Positions 23,887 through 35,194 of a stretch of DNA of 64,000 nucleotides are shown here, in pieces. The translations under genes were made by a program, and so were the position numbers. The DNA is taken from contig MU839161.1 of assembly GCA_030685235.1 (NCBI GenBank), forward strand, positions 145,958-209,957, in the 5' to 3' direction. The notes below the pieces were generated by a model. That model was not told where the DNA came from and did not search any database. It saw only the letters and a program-made list of their open reading frames with translations. Every line of letters begins with the position of its first letter. The stretch's first letter is position 1. The stretch is from Copromyces sp. CBS 386.78 (lineage: Eukaryota; Ascomycota; Sordariomycetes; Sordariales; Sordariaceae).

Positions 23887-25416
23887 CTAATCCGACTGAT
23901 CTTGCCAGCCCTCGGGCTTCGGAAGACCATTGAGCTCGTAGTATCTCGAAGTGCCTGAAAGGTAATTAGGGTCAGTCAACGGCTCAGTGACAGGACGGAA
24001 CGATGGGGTAAAACTTACAAGAATATCCCTTCCAGTCAAAGTTATCCTTGGGGTTGCAGTGGCACTTGCGGTCGAGACGGAACTGCTCTCCGGTGGGGCA
24101 GTGGGTGAAGGGAACGTGGTAGTAAGCGATGTCGTTGAAGAAGTGAATCTCCTCCTTCTTCAACATCAAACCGGCGGCAATTGAGTGGACCGGCGCATCA
24201 CCCCAACGCTCGTAGAAGAAACCGCCATCCTGATCGAGAGACTCAAAGTAGTCGGAGTAGGCCTTGGAGCGGAGCCAGTTGAGACTGCCAATCTCGAAGT
24301 TGGACCACTGTGGAGATTGTCAGACTGAGCTTGTTGCAAGCTGTAAACCGTCATGGAAGATACTTACAAAGTGGCACTTGTTGTAGGTCTTGCCGCCATC
24401 GTCACTGAGGAAAGCCATGGAGTTACCCTCAACAATGTGCTCGGGGTGGTTCTTCATGAACTTGGTAACGCTGTCCCAGAGGGTCGGGATAGTCTCGAAA
24501 TACTCGTAAAGGCTGAGCACAAAGCTGTACTTCTTCTTGTTCTCGTGCATGTAACGGAAGGGGTCGTAGTGGATGTCGCAGTGGAACTCGACGCTCGGCT
24601 CGACGCGCCAGTAGTAGTCGTAGTTCATCATGAGGGGTTGACGGAAGAAGAAGCCGGACTCGAAACGGCACATGTGACGGTAGCTGACGCTATCACCGTA
24701 AATGATCTTTCGCTGCTTCATGTCCTCGCGAACCTTCTTGGCCTTCTCCTGGTCGATGTGGGGCGGGAACGACCAGTGCTCGGTCGGGATCTCGCCATAG
24801 TAGGTCTTGCCGGAAACAAGGGAGGAAGTAACCTTCTTGAAGGTGTCGTCGAACGGCTTATCGTTAAGGAATACCCAGTCGTAGTTGTAGCGGCGGTTGA
24901 AGCGGTCCTCGACCGAGCGGATCGACTTTGCAATATCCCAAACATCGGCGTTGCGAGCCAAGGTGACAAAGGTTGCGTTCATGCGAGGGCCGCCTTTGAC
25001 GCCAGACAAGTCGCTCCAGCCCGGGTCGTTCGGAGTCATGGCCAATGGGTACTGGGCAGGATCGTAGTCGGCGCCATTGCTCTTGATGGGTGTCTTCTCA
25101 GCGTGGGCGGCATCGGAGCCGGTGGTGCTACCGGCAGTGTTTCCGGTAGTGCTCCCGGTGGAAGGCTTCGAGGCTCCGGTGGATTGTGGGAACTTGCCGA
25201 AGTTATCTTTTAAGGGGGTCACGACGGATGCCGGAGTAGAGATGAAGTAGAGAACGGCGATAACCTAACGTCATAGTCAGTGGGGCGCCGGGAAAGCGAA
25301 TGAGCACCGTCAAACGCAGGGCAAGAGACGAAAGAAGAGTATCAGAGATGAATGAGCAGACATACAAAAAAGGCAAATAGGATGTAGCGCACGAAGCGTG
25401 CGCTTCCCGCCGCCAT
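23887..25416 (-). CDS. KTR/Mnt1 family alpha-1,2-mannosyltransferase (GT15)
   Basis: Four exons, 25416-25366, 25264-24368, 24307-24019 and 23954-23887, with GT-AG introns of 60-101 nt, give 434 aa. The protein is type II: short basic N-terminus ([11 protein letters not shown]), one signal-anchor helix (ILFAFF joined to [15 protein letters not shown]) and a Ser/Thr/Gly-rich stem (residues about 40-85). The lumenal GT15 catalytic domain contains [62 protein letters not shown], and the hallmark YNKCHF/WSNFEIG that spans an intron. These Golgi enzymes use GDP-mannose and Mn2+ to extend O-linked and outer-chain N-linked mannose on cell-wall glycoproteins. The precise KTR subgroup cannot be fixed here. 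Confidence 0.95.
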
Positions 25417-27772
25417 GTTGAAAGAATATGGGCCAAACCGAACCTAAAGTTAAAGTTTGTAGTGTTGATGGTGTATGGAGGATGTCCGACAATATTCGTC
25501 TTCACGCACAGGTGGGACAACTAGGGAAATGGACAATGGCTGAATGCGACCCACGGAAGGAAGCGACCTGGAGCCCACGTCAATTGCTACTGCACGACAA
25601 GTCTGAGCACTTCCGGATCCCGGAGAGATGTCCGAGATGGATATGTACTGTAGTCGGCGTATGGCCTCGATAGTTGAAAAAGGAAGAAACAAGCCAGGAA
25701 AGAAGATGCCGGCCAGGCTGAAGACAAGTCGAAATAGAGGAAGAAGTTCCCTTGGTTTTGCTTGCAGCCCGGAGGAGCTAAGTGTTGTTAGCAGTCGGAA
25801 CTCGGAAAGGATTTGAAGGCTCAGGCGCAGCGTCTTGCCAGGACAGCCCACTGCAGCTTCGTATTGCCCAGTATTGTATGGATAAGATACGGAGGTGTGC
25901 CAGGTAAGGTAATTGGTAGAGGGGTGCCACGTCCGCGTATGCAAAGGGGTACCCGGACCGTTGGATGCCCTGTGTTGACTTTTCTTGACTGTGAATACCC
26001 CTGGATACTTTTTCTGATACTTCGTTGTGGCCAGGATATTGGAGGGATGCTTAAGCATGTTTCGCCCTTTTTGCGACAACGATCTCGGAAGGCTCGAGGA
26101 TGAGGCGGGCAAACCAAAGAGGTCCCGGGTAGTCAAGTGTTATTCATCTTTGAGGCCTTGTTCCTTCCGTTGGGTACGGATCAGACTGGTAACGAAAACA
26201 TCCACCAAAGGCCCGCATCTACATCTTCAACACCATTGGAACACCCGAAGCTATCTTTGGTCGCATGCGGCGCATTCCCCTGAGCAGCTCAATGTTCCGG
26301 CCAGAACCAAAAGATTGGTCGCGGGGGTACGCGGCAGGGAAAGACATTAGGGTGCCCCACAGCTTCGTCGTCACCTGTATCCGCAGGTACCCCATTATTG
26401 CGGGCCGCGGCGGATTTAGCGTGGCCTTGTTAGTGAGGGACACAAGTCCCCTTGAGAGAGGTCGTCAACTTCCAGGGGCATTGCCCACGACCACCACTTC
26501 ACATGTTGCCTCCGTCAACAGCTGTTCAAAATCAGCTTTCACCCTATGAGCTCCAACACTTGCCCGTAGGTGAAATGGTCGGGAAGAATGGCGGATGATT
26601 GAGCTACCCTGCTTCTCACAGAGGGCAAAATATCGAGCTTTAAAGTACTGTTCTCGGCTTGGCGCTAAAAGTTGATCATGAGGTTTTCCCGTTGTTGTCC
26701 TGTCCGTTAAAAAAGTTGATGTTTAGAAGGTACCTTATTGTCGTATCGTTATATCGAACATTGCTATCGCCGATTGGCCTATCGGATTAAACAAACTTGC
26801 AACTGGCGGTTGAGGATCCCACGGCCCGGCAGGCACTGGGCCCCTGGTTGCCGCCCAACCGTCAACACCAAGGCCGGAGGGAAGGTCAAAGTGTCAAAGC
26901 GTCCGACAGGCCTACCGCCCGCCCACCTGTTGTCGGCTCCATTGGCCCACAGCTCCCTGATCTGGGTTGGAGTTGGCCTGACTTCATCCATCTCCGTCTC
27001 TTGTCGCCTTTTTGCGCTGCCATCAAGCTACTACTATTTCCCAGCAACCGCATCCACCTCTTCACCGCGGCGCACCCAGTTGCGCTTTCGGTTATTATTT
27101 CATAACCCTCTTGCTTCTTTGTTTTTAATTTCTCCAACCTGAGCGTTGAGTGTTTGTTGCCGCCCTGACAAGCTCTGCTCCGCTCCTTTGCCTGAGTCGC
27201 ACCGCCGTCGACACGTCGTCTCCCTTTTCCCCTCGAGTCGCGCATCGCAGCATCATGGTGCTTGACCAAACTGATCATATCACCATATTTACATCTCGTA
27301 CTGTACGTTGTTCTTTCTTTTTCTCTACGGTTTGCTTGCAGCCTCGGATTGTCATGGGATGAAAGTTGGGCTGCCATCGTGTCCTAAACCACGTCCTAGT
27401 TGTCGTTGCCCCGCGTTTCAAGAGACAGCTCACCACCCTCAGCTGGAATATCCATCGAGTTGCCCCGCCCCTCTGCTTGGCTGTTTGAACACTGGACCTT
27501 CAAGCCTGCCTGTTTCCCTTTCACCAGAAGTTTGCGAACCTGTGAACCTTCCTCACGATTGTTCCTTGCTATACTTCTTGTCCTCCCACTCATCAGCTAG
27601 AGTCTTGTTCTCTCTTTCTTTGCCCCTCATTCTCCTCTTTCCCCCTCGCCAAGCCAATCTAGATCTTCGCGCTAGGATTTGCGCCGCAACGATCCTTCGT
27701 TCAACGTATACTAACCCTATAACAGTGATACCTCCATAGAATTTTCCCATAAACCCAACAGACATTACAACC
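25417..27772. promoter_or_regulatory. Divergent intergenic region (mannosyltransferase / PAT1)
   Basis: This 2.36-kb region contains both promoters. The last about 700 bases before the PAT1 ATG are C/T-rich with few ATGs, as expected for a long 5' leader, and may contain a 5' UTR intron. One ATG near 27255 could begin an upstream ORF. Minus-strand ORFs near 25450-26136 have no recognisable family and are not called as genes. Confidence 0.4.
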
Positions 27773-30338
27773 ATGTCCTTCTTCAACTTCGACCAGTCTC
27801 GCCATAATACCGCCGCCCCCGGCTTCTCCCAGGCTCACGATCCGTTTGCCAGCCTAGCCAACAGGGAGGAGGGAGCCGAAGAGATCGACTTTGAGGACAC
27901 TTATGACGGCTTGGGTGACCAGCTGGATGAGACCGATGATGTCTTCAACGACGATACCTTTGGCGACGATACCGGCGCGCCCGGTCCCGTAGGCAAAGAC
28001 TTCGACTTCTTCGGCCAGACCGCCAAGGTCGCCGACGTCATTGAGGAGGAAAATGTTCGTTTCAACCGCCAACAACCAGCCGCCAAGGCTCCCCAGCCTG
28101 TCGCGCAGCCATCGGCCTATACGTCCACCGCCGGACCCTCCTACGCCGGACCCTCGTTCGGCGGGCCCTCGTACAACTATTTCCCGCAGGCCCCGGCTAA
28201 ACCTGCCAGGACTGGCTATGAAAAATACCACGAGCAGCCGATCGAGGATCTTCAGGTTGACGCTGCTCTCTGGGGCGTCGCGCCGAAGAAGCAGCCGCCG
28301 CCGCCTGCTCAGCCTGCCGTTCCTAGTGCTCCCTCTGGGGGCCGCAAGATGCTGAGTCTTGAGGAGGTCGAGGCCCAGATGCGCGCCCAGGCGAAGGCGG
28401 CCACTCCATCTCCCGCTCCTCAGCATCAGCCCCATCAAATCCCCCACGAGCAGGCTTACCTCTACCAGCAGCAAGGTCAGAACCAGGCGCAGGCCCATTT
28501 CCAGGCCGGTGTCGTTGAGCCCCTGTACCATCAACCGCAAGGGCATCCCATGACAATCCTCCAGCGGCCTCACTCGAAGCCTGCTACACCCGCCCAGCCC
28601 TCTTCCCAACCGCCCGCTATTCAACAGCATCAGCAGCCTGTTGCTCCTCAGCAGCCCACTCAGATCCTGCAGAACCCCAACCGTCTTTCAGGCGACGCAG
28701 CTAAGATCGGCCTGCCTATTCACCCTACGCCTCCGTCCGGTCCTCAGTCTGCCCACCAGGGCCACAGGCAGCAAGGCTCTCTTCCGCGCCAGCCTCCTGT
28801 GATTCTTCATCCCGCCCAACTGGCCCAGCTCTCGGAGGAGGAAAAGGCTGCGTATCTTGAACAGGAAGCTAAACGCGCCAAACGCAACCACAAGATCTTC
28901 CAAATGTCTCGCGACAATGGTATCATGACGCCACAGGACAAGAACTTTATTACCCGAATCCAGCTCCAGCAGCTTGTTGCGGCCACTGGAAATCCTAATG
29001 AACACGGCACAGACGAGTCACTTGCCGAGGACTTTTACTACCAAGTTCATAGTCAGATCCAGGCTGGCCATCGTCAGCACCCCAGCCAGCCTCTGAACCA
29101 GTTTGCTCAGACCTATTTGTTTCAGACCGGAAGCCGCCAGGGAGGTATGCGCCGCCATAATAGGGGTCCTGAGAACCATATGCAGAGGATGGAACAACAG
29201 GTCCAGCGCGCTGTTGAGGCGGCCAAGAACAAGCCCAAGAACAAGCAGCTTGTCATTGAAGGTAGCTTGGGCAAGATTTCCTTCAGCAACGCCAAGACCC
29301 CGAAGCCGCTTCTCAACATCAAGCGTAACGACAGCGCCAACGATGTGAAGAAGGCGCTGCATCCTATCAATGGAAGGGACAAGAAGTCGGAGCTGAGAGC
29401 GCTCGAGTTGGTATACACCACACTCATGAAGATGGAAGACCACGAACGTAACATGCCTATGGCGCCTGCTGAGGATGATCAAGAAGCTCTTGCGAAGGTC
29501 TTTGCATGGAGCAACGAGGGACAGGCGTTGAATGAGCAGCTCTGGAAGGCTCTGAGGGTGCAGGATATGGAGCAGCCGGGCCGCATCCACCCCTTCATGG
29601 CCCTTCTTTGTTACAACAAGGGCAAGAAAGCCATACCGCGCATCTTCCGTCACACGAACCACGAGCAGAGGATTACCATTTTTACACGCATTGTCCTGAA
29701 TCTCGACCAACTCGATGTTGTCCGAGAAGCTCAGGTTACAACTGATGACATCCAGTTCAACGCCGCTATGCGTGAAAACATTGAGCTGTTCTCAGCTGCT
29801 ATAGTAACTACGCTGTTTACGTTCATGAACGAACTCGGCCTCGACCTTGTTGCCGGCATCCTCGGCCTTGTGTGCACGCGGAACGTGGACGTCATCGCCA
29901 AGAGTAGAATCGGAGCGTCAATGCTTACCATGATTCTCAGTCGGGCGGAGCTCATTAAGCATAACAACGGGGGCACCGAACAGGATTGGCGTTCTTGGTA
30001 AGTTCCCTTATACTATGAGACCTGAACCGCATGCTAACAATATACACAGGGACATGACTTACACTCAATTCTTCAACAAACTCGAGCCCACTCTTCCGTA
30101 CATCTTCCCCGGTAGCATTGCCCCCGATCAAGATACATACGTCTGGCAGCTTCTCGCGGCTATCGGTATTGGTGCCAGCCCCGACCAGCAGCAAAGACTT
30201 GTCATTGCTGTCAAGGACCGTGTCATGGATACCGTCAGCCTCGCCAAGACCCTGCCTCCAGCACTCGCCGGGGAGCGCCTGCAGAACGTTAACCTCTTCA
30301 TGCGGTCGATCGGTCTCGACGTTGAACTGCTTCAATGA
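27773..30338 (+). CDS. pat1: PAT1 homologue, mRNA decapping activator (topoisomerase II-associated protein family)
   Basis: Two exons, 27773-29997 and 30050-30338; the 52-nt intron has GTAAGT, GCTAACAA and CACAG. The product is 837 aa. The acidic N-terminus (MSFFNFDQ, DFEDTYDGLGD, KDFDFFGQT) matches the conserved N-terminal motif that binds the DEAD-box helicase Dhh1. A long Pro/Gln-rich low-complexity region follows (residues about 95-350). The middle and C-terminal Pat1 domain includes KIFQMSRDNGIMTPQDKNFI, EDFYYQVHSQIQ, KISFSNAKTPKPLL and the helical C-terminal part that contacts Lsm1-7 and Dcp2 (FARIVLNLDQLDVV-like region, FFNKLEPTLPYIFPG in exon 2). It acts in cytoplasmic P-bodies in deadenylation-dependent decapping and translational repression. 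Confidence 0.95.
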
Positions 30339-31172
30339 GCAACTTGGCTATTCACTACACACACACTGAATTTGAAAGTCGGTTGCAAAAACCATCTGGG
30401 CGGGTGGTTTAAGCAACGACGACTATCATCATTAAGGAAACGGAAAAATTGCGTTGACTGCATCGCGTTTTGTCAGCGATCGTTTTTGAAGAGCTCTCAA
30501 GATATTTAGAGGCTCGCCCATACTTCTTGGAACGGACGGAGAAAAGCGTATCTGGGCCATGGCGATGGGGATTGCCTACCCTAGCAAACATTTTTGGCTT
30601 ACCTACTACTAGAGGGTAAACTTCCTGGGCGGGGAAGGTGAGTTTCTTCCCAAGTTCCAACATTTGCATTGTCGGGGAAGAAGGAAAAGAACTTGGCGGT
30701 TGGTTTTTATATACCTCGGCATTGTTGTATGGATGGATGGATGGATGGGATGAAACGAGACACACCTGGCTGTAGAATAGGGGAACCAAAAAGGGGTTGG
30801 ATTGGGTTTTGCGACTCGAGGTCAACCATCATTGATCATCATGACTACACACCTGTCACCATGACCATTTTTTGTCATGGAGCAGGTTATTGAGAAGGAA
30901 GCCGTGGGGAAGAAAGGGAGTCGAGTGAGTTGTAGGGTATCGTATATTTTTTTAAAAATTCAGAAGAGAATCTATCGGTTAACCAAAGGGTAGTAGTAAG
31001 GTGGTAGTTGACGACCTCTATCGAGGGCCTCCCTCCCGCTTCAGAAAGGCTCATCATCTTGCGCTGTTATCTCTTCGCATGTTGTCCTTTTTGCCCGCTT
31101 TTTCCCTATAGCCTTTGCCGCTTCAACTTCGGACGCACAAGCTTCTTCTCTTACCGCCGACAGTCTACGACT
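30339..31172. other. Convergent 3' intergenic spacer with a GGAT microsatellite
   Basis: This 834-bp gap lies between the stops of PAT1 and the RPC5 gene. A (GGAT)4-5 repeat lies at about 30728-30749. No gene was recognised. Confidence 0.5.
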
Positions 31173-32495
31173 TTAGTCCAGCTGCATAGCATCCGCCTTC
31201 CCCTTTCCCTTGTTATTAAGCTGAACCTTCTTGGCCATCGACGTGGTTGCGGTGGCCTTTTTCGTGCCGAAAACCGAAGGCACCGAAACCGCCTCCTCAC
31301 CGGGCTTCTTATCATCTGGCCCCAACCCGTTGATGGACCGCAGGATTTGCTCCTCGCCCCAATCAGACTGCAACCTGTTCACCTTCTCAACCAGATCCGG
31401 CGCTCCACTATCATCCGTCGGTTCTGCCGCCGCCGCCGCCGCATCAGCTTTCTCCCCATCCTTCTTCTCTTCCTTTGCCTTCTCCTTCTTCTTCTCTTCA
31501 TCCTCCTCATTTTGAGCCGGCGCACCATTGGCTGCCTTGCTCGACCTCAAAAGCATGCACTCATTATACGTATCCCACGCCTCGCCGTGCTCGTCGTGGT
31601 ACCACTTGAGGTTGTGCCAGGGTTCCGTCTGCACGGCGCGCAAGCGGTCCGCCATGGTCTCGGCTGCCGCTCCCGCACCGCCGGTGTCTGACGACTTGAT
31701 GGACATGTGGATCGCGCGGCCCGCCGCCTGCTTGTCGGCGGGACCATTGGCGGCGGGGCCGGGGCCGAGGCGCGAGAGACGCTCTTGCTCGGTGGCGGCG
31801 TCGAGGTAGGGTGCTACGGGCCGGAGTTGGACGAGGGAGGTTACGGGGGTTAGGTGGAGGTTGTCTGTAGGGGCGAAGATTTTAGTGAGCTCAGGATGGA
31901 GTGATTATGGGGAGGGGAGAGGAGGATGGATACGGGCGGACTCACTTCCTTGGAAGACACCAACCATATGCTTCACGTAATCCTCGCCCGCGCTTCGGCT
32001 ACCCGTCAACTTCTGGTCGATGATAGCTTTCCCCTGCGCCACAGCCTCAGGCCAGCTCAGATTCTGCGCTTCGTCCTCATCTCCGTTATTAGCAGCACGA
32101 CGTCCGCCACCACCTGCAGCACCAGGCCCACCACGTGACGATCCTCCCTGTCCACCAATGTTGAAACCACCAGCCAGCCCCAAGCTGCCGCCCTTCTTGG
32201 ACTCCATGCTCTTGGCTAGGGCCACGCCCCAGGCGATACCCTTGCCCTTGTTGTAGCCATCGGCCGTCTCGAGAGGGATGTCGACCTCGTAGATGCCGGT
32301 TTCGGGCTTCACGCGGAAGCTGTTGATCCGTGGCGGCTTGATGGAGGATGGGTCTTGGGCGGTCTTGGTGACGTAGCGGAGTACGACGAGCTTGCGGTCT
32401 GAGGGGAGGGGCGGCTTGATGAAGACGTTGTAGGTGGCGACGATGGGGTCGTCGTCTTCTGAGGGGTTTGTGGTTGTTGGTCGTTGGAGATCCAT
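31173..32495 (-). CDS. rpc37: DNA-directed RNA polymerase III subunit RPC5/Rpc37 (Sin-like)
   Basis: Two exons, 32495-31946 and 31864-31173, with an intron at 31865-31945 (GTGAGT...CTACAG), give 413 aa. The N-terminal part has the Sin/RPC5 pattern: DDPIVATYNVFIKPPL, KLVVLRYVTK, INSFRVKPETGIYEVDIPL and NLSWPEAVAQGKAI. After the intron come LTPVTSLVQLRPVAPYLDA and the aspartate/lysine-rich C-terminal region (PWHNLKWYHDEHGEAWDTYN, then Lys/Glu and poly-Ala runs). Rpc37 forms a TFIIF-like heterodimer with Rpc53 on RNA polymerase III and works in initiation, termination and reinitiation at tRNA and 5S genes. The start at 32495 (MDLQRP) is chosen over an upstream in-frame ATG at 32579 because conserved sequence begins soon after it. 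Confidence 0.87.
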
Positions 32496-34893
32496 GGTGG
32501 GTGTTTGGTTTGTGTGGGAAGAGGTATGTGCCGTCTCTTCTGGGTTATTGGGATTCTTGGAGACGACGGTTATAGACAAAGCGTTATACTGGGGTTATGT
32601 CTGTTCGGAATGGCAATATTGTTGTCCGGATGAGTCAATTAGCCAATAATGGTATCGTGGAATGTTTGTCTTTGACACAAGTAGATGTTTGGTGCTCGGC
32701 GAAGGGTGTCTCGACTTCTCGGAGATCCCAAGATGATTCGGCCAAGCACCTCTTTGCACGACTTTCTTTGCCTGCCCCCGCCGCGATTGGAGGGCGCCGC
32801 TGGGAAATTTTCTGGACCTTCACAACGTGCAGGCAGGGATTGGTGAAGCGGGTACACTAAAGCCCCGCAGTCGCTGACTGGCCCGAGCACCCACTGGGCG
32901 TTCGTCCCCAACCCACCTTGGAGCGCCGTGGGCACGGTTCGCGCAGCCCCTGTGGAACCCGACGCCCTGTGGACGGGCTAATGCACCCCACACCAGGATC
33001 TAGCTCAGTCGTCAGCTAGAGGCACCTCAATATCACTCCAGGTCCCGCCAGCCCCCCTCCCGTCGTCCACCAAAACATTAAATCGAGATGTCCAGTCCCG
33101 TCGTTAGGTAGCACATCTCGATTCTCAATCACCGCCGACCGTGCTTTTAACCTTTCATCCTCCATCATTACTTTATGGAATTGGTCTTGGGACGATCCTC
33201 GAGTGGCATTTTATATCTCGGTCCCTTTCCAGGCTCAGAGTGCCCAATAGCGAGCGGCCAGTGGTCACTTTGATGAGAAGGGCGGTGAAGCCACCCAACT
33301 CTAGTCAATGTATGACAGTACAGACTTTTCTCTCCGTGGATGTGCGTGTTGGGGGGACAGTCATCTGGCAGCACAATGTGTGAAGGCAGGCTCGTCAAAA
33401 AGACCTCCCCCTTTTTCCCTCTTGTCATGTTGTCGTCACCAACCACTTTACGGGGGGGCATGCTCAGCTCGCCGCTCCTCATAAACTTGCTATCTCCAAT
33501 CCACGGTATTCAAGCTTTGAGGCTGATTCCGACCAGGTCTACGGTATTCCACGCTGGACCAAACAAGGGCGAGCGAGGTTTTCATCACAATGTAAACAAA
33601 CCTATTTGCTCATTGTTTTCTCAGGGCTGGCCGGACCGGCTTGGCTGTAAGCTCCGCTGTGCGCAACAAATCAAGTCGAGTCGGCGCAGCCATTGAGAAC
33701 CCTTCGTTTACTGGACACCTGGACAACGCACCCCAGGGCAATGAGGATTGAGGCCAGGGGGTTCGAGGAGGATTTCCATTCAGCCTGTGACGATCCTGGC
33801 CAGGCCCTCCACTACATACACTACACTAGCTCCGCGTCTTTGACCACAACCGTTCGACTGGCATATCGTCATGCACGTTCTATCAACCATCCGCGACACT
33901 GTGTTCTATCTATTTGCCATGGTTTTGCGGAAATCACATGATGATCTCTTCTCCTTCTTGATCGCCCGCTACTTCACCTTACACCAGTCTTTGCCGTGTC
34001 CACCTCACCCCGTTGTGTTTGTCCCCTTCATTTGTTTTACCTTACCCAGAAACCACCAGGGACATCAGAAGGCGTGGACTTGAGGACTGCCTCAAAATCT
34101 GGAAGATACTACTACCATCCCTTCCGACAGTCACTGTAACCCAACGGGTCGGCACTTGTGCCCAGCCCCGTAGGATCCATCGCGTACCGTCTGGCTGGGA
34201 CCGATCTCATTTCAACAAGGCCCGAATACGGCCAGGTCGAATTAGACGTCAGTTGCCAACAAACAGTTCAGTATCGTCCGCTTGACCGAGGAAGGTCGCC
34301 ATGTGAAAATCCCTGAGCGAGGCGAGAGCCTCGAGGATGCTCCTCTGTTCATACCGGGGAAGAAAGAGAAGTAGGTTTATTTCCGAGTTTGATAGCACTA
34401 CAACTGACAAGTGACTGACTCTCATAGTTAGTTGCCCGGTATCAACTTCGCTCGAACTTCTAGGTCGGGGCAGCCAACCGGGTTATCCGCGCTCGACAGC
34501 TCCCGTCATCCCCATAGCAAAGCGTGATTACTCTTTCTTGATTCAGTCACATTTCTTTGTCGACTACCGGGGATCTTTTGACGAAATTCACATCCTGCCA
34601 GGTTTCTTGTTACCTTGACCAGAAAAAGCAATCATAATACCACTATTCGGCGGAAAACCATTCCAGAAAGGCGGTCAGCATTCAACATTCTCGCCTCGAC
34701 TCAGCAATAACATACTTGCGGATGCCACCAATCCCCCGGGTCCCAGTCTCGCATTTTGAAAGATCGTGAACAGGTCAATGTATACAACCCTCGAGTCCTA
34801 CCCAACTATCGACCGACCTGTTGGGGTAACCGTGGCTAGAGGCATATATCCTTCGCCCTTACCTACAGCTGTTACAGAGTTTCGTTCCCCTCG
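32496..34893. other. Sparse border region between gene space and RIP-mutated DNA
   Basis: This is about 2.4 kb of normal base composition without a confident gene. It contains the RPC5 promoter and, near 34.24-34.62 kb, an open segment with a plausible intron (listed separately). Other short ORFs show no recognisable family. Confidence 0.4.
34237..34619 (+). pseudogene. Possible spliced coding fragment of unknown function
   Basis: An open segment ending near 34370 reads FSIVRLTEEGRHVKIPERGE and continues to FIPGKKE. It is followed by a good 61-nt intron candidate, 34371-34431 (GTAGGT donor, GTGACTGAC branch, TTAG acceptor). The joined frame continues (CPVSTSLELLGRGSQPGY, SFLIQSHFFVDYRGSFDEIH) to a stop near 34617, about 105 codons in all. 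There is no in-frame ATG, so either an upstream exon exists or this is a decaying remnant beside the heterochromatin. I do not recognise the family. The call rests only on the open frame plus the intron signals. Confidence 0.25.
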
Positions 34894-34913
34894 ATGCTCT
34901 TGTCGTCCCCGGC

Positions 34914-35156
34914 ATGCATGAGAGCAGGTACGGTTCTGAGGCCTATGTGCTGTACAGGTCTGAAGATAAGAAGACGACACCGCCACCCTACGGATACCTT
35001 AAAAATGAAGATTATGGCCCTTCAATGCTGGGAGCTATTTGGACGACATGGAGTGTTGCTGTCGTTTTCGTCGCTTTGAGGTTTTGGGCGCGGTCCAGGG
35101 TTGTTAACGGGCTTGGGGCGTCAGATTGGTGCATTTTGGTCTCTCTGGTTGGTTAA
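34914..35156 (+). pseudogene. 5' fragment of a Pth11-like (fungal rhodopsin-domain) membrane receptor gene
   Basis: The frame from ATG 34914 gives 80 aa. Its C-terminal half (MLGAIWTTWSVAVVFVALRF, then WARSRVVNGLGASDWCILVSLVG) matches the first transmembrane helix, the Arg-rich loop and the start of helix 2 of Pth11-like seven-TM receptors, which normally exceed 350 aa. The frame stops at TAA 35154-35156, which is exactly the target-site duplication of the Harbinger element starting at 35157. The TAA also exists in the inferred empty site, so the original gene may have had an intron donor here or been already damaged. The remaining six helices are not seen anywhere in the window. It is probably non-functional. 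Confidence 0.6.
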
Positions 35157-35194
35157 GGGTGTGTTCGGCGCACGCGGAAATGGCCTTCTGAAAT
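35157..35194 (+). repeat. Left terminal inverted repeat of Harbinger element 1
   Basis: This sequence is the inverse complement of 41304-41341, with differences only at G/A positions. The ends are much less mutated than the interior. A subterminal block (AGAAACCGGATTTCAGAAG near 35279-35300) is also repeated inverted inside the right end. Confidence 0.92.

Noticed and set aside
25450..26136. Minus-strand ORF of 228 codons upstream of the mannosyltransferase gene
   Set aside because: No recognisable domain, many rare residues for a conserved protein, and it overlaps the expected promoter region. Without expression data it is not supported.
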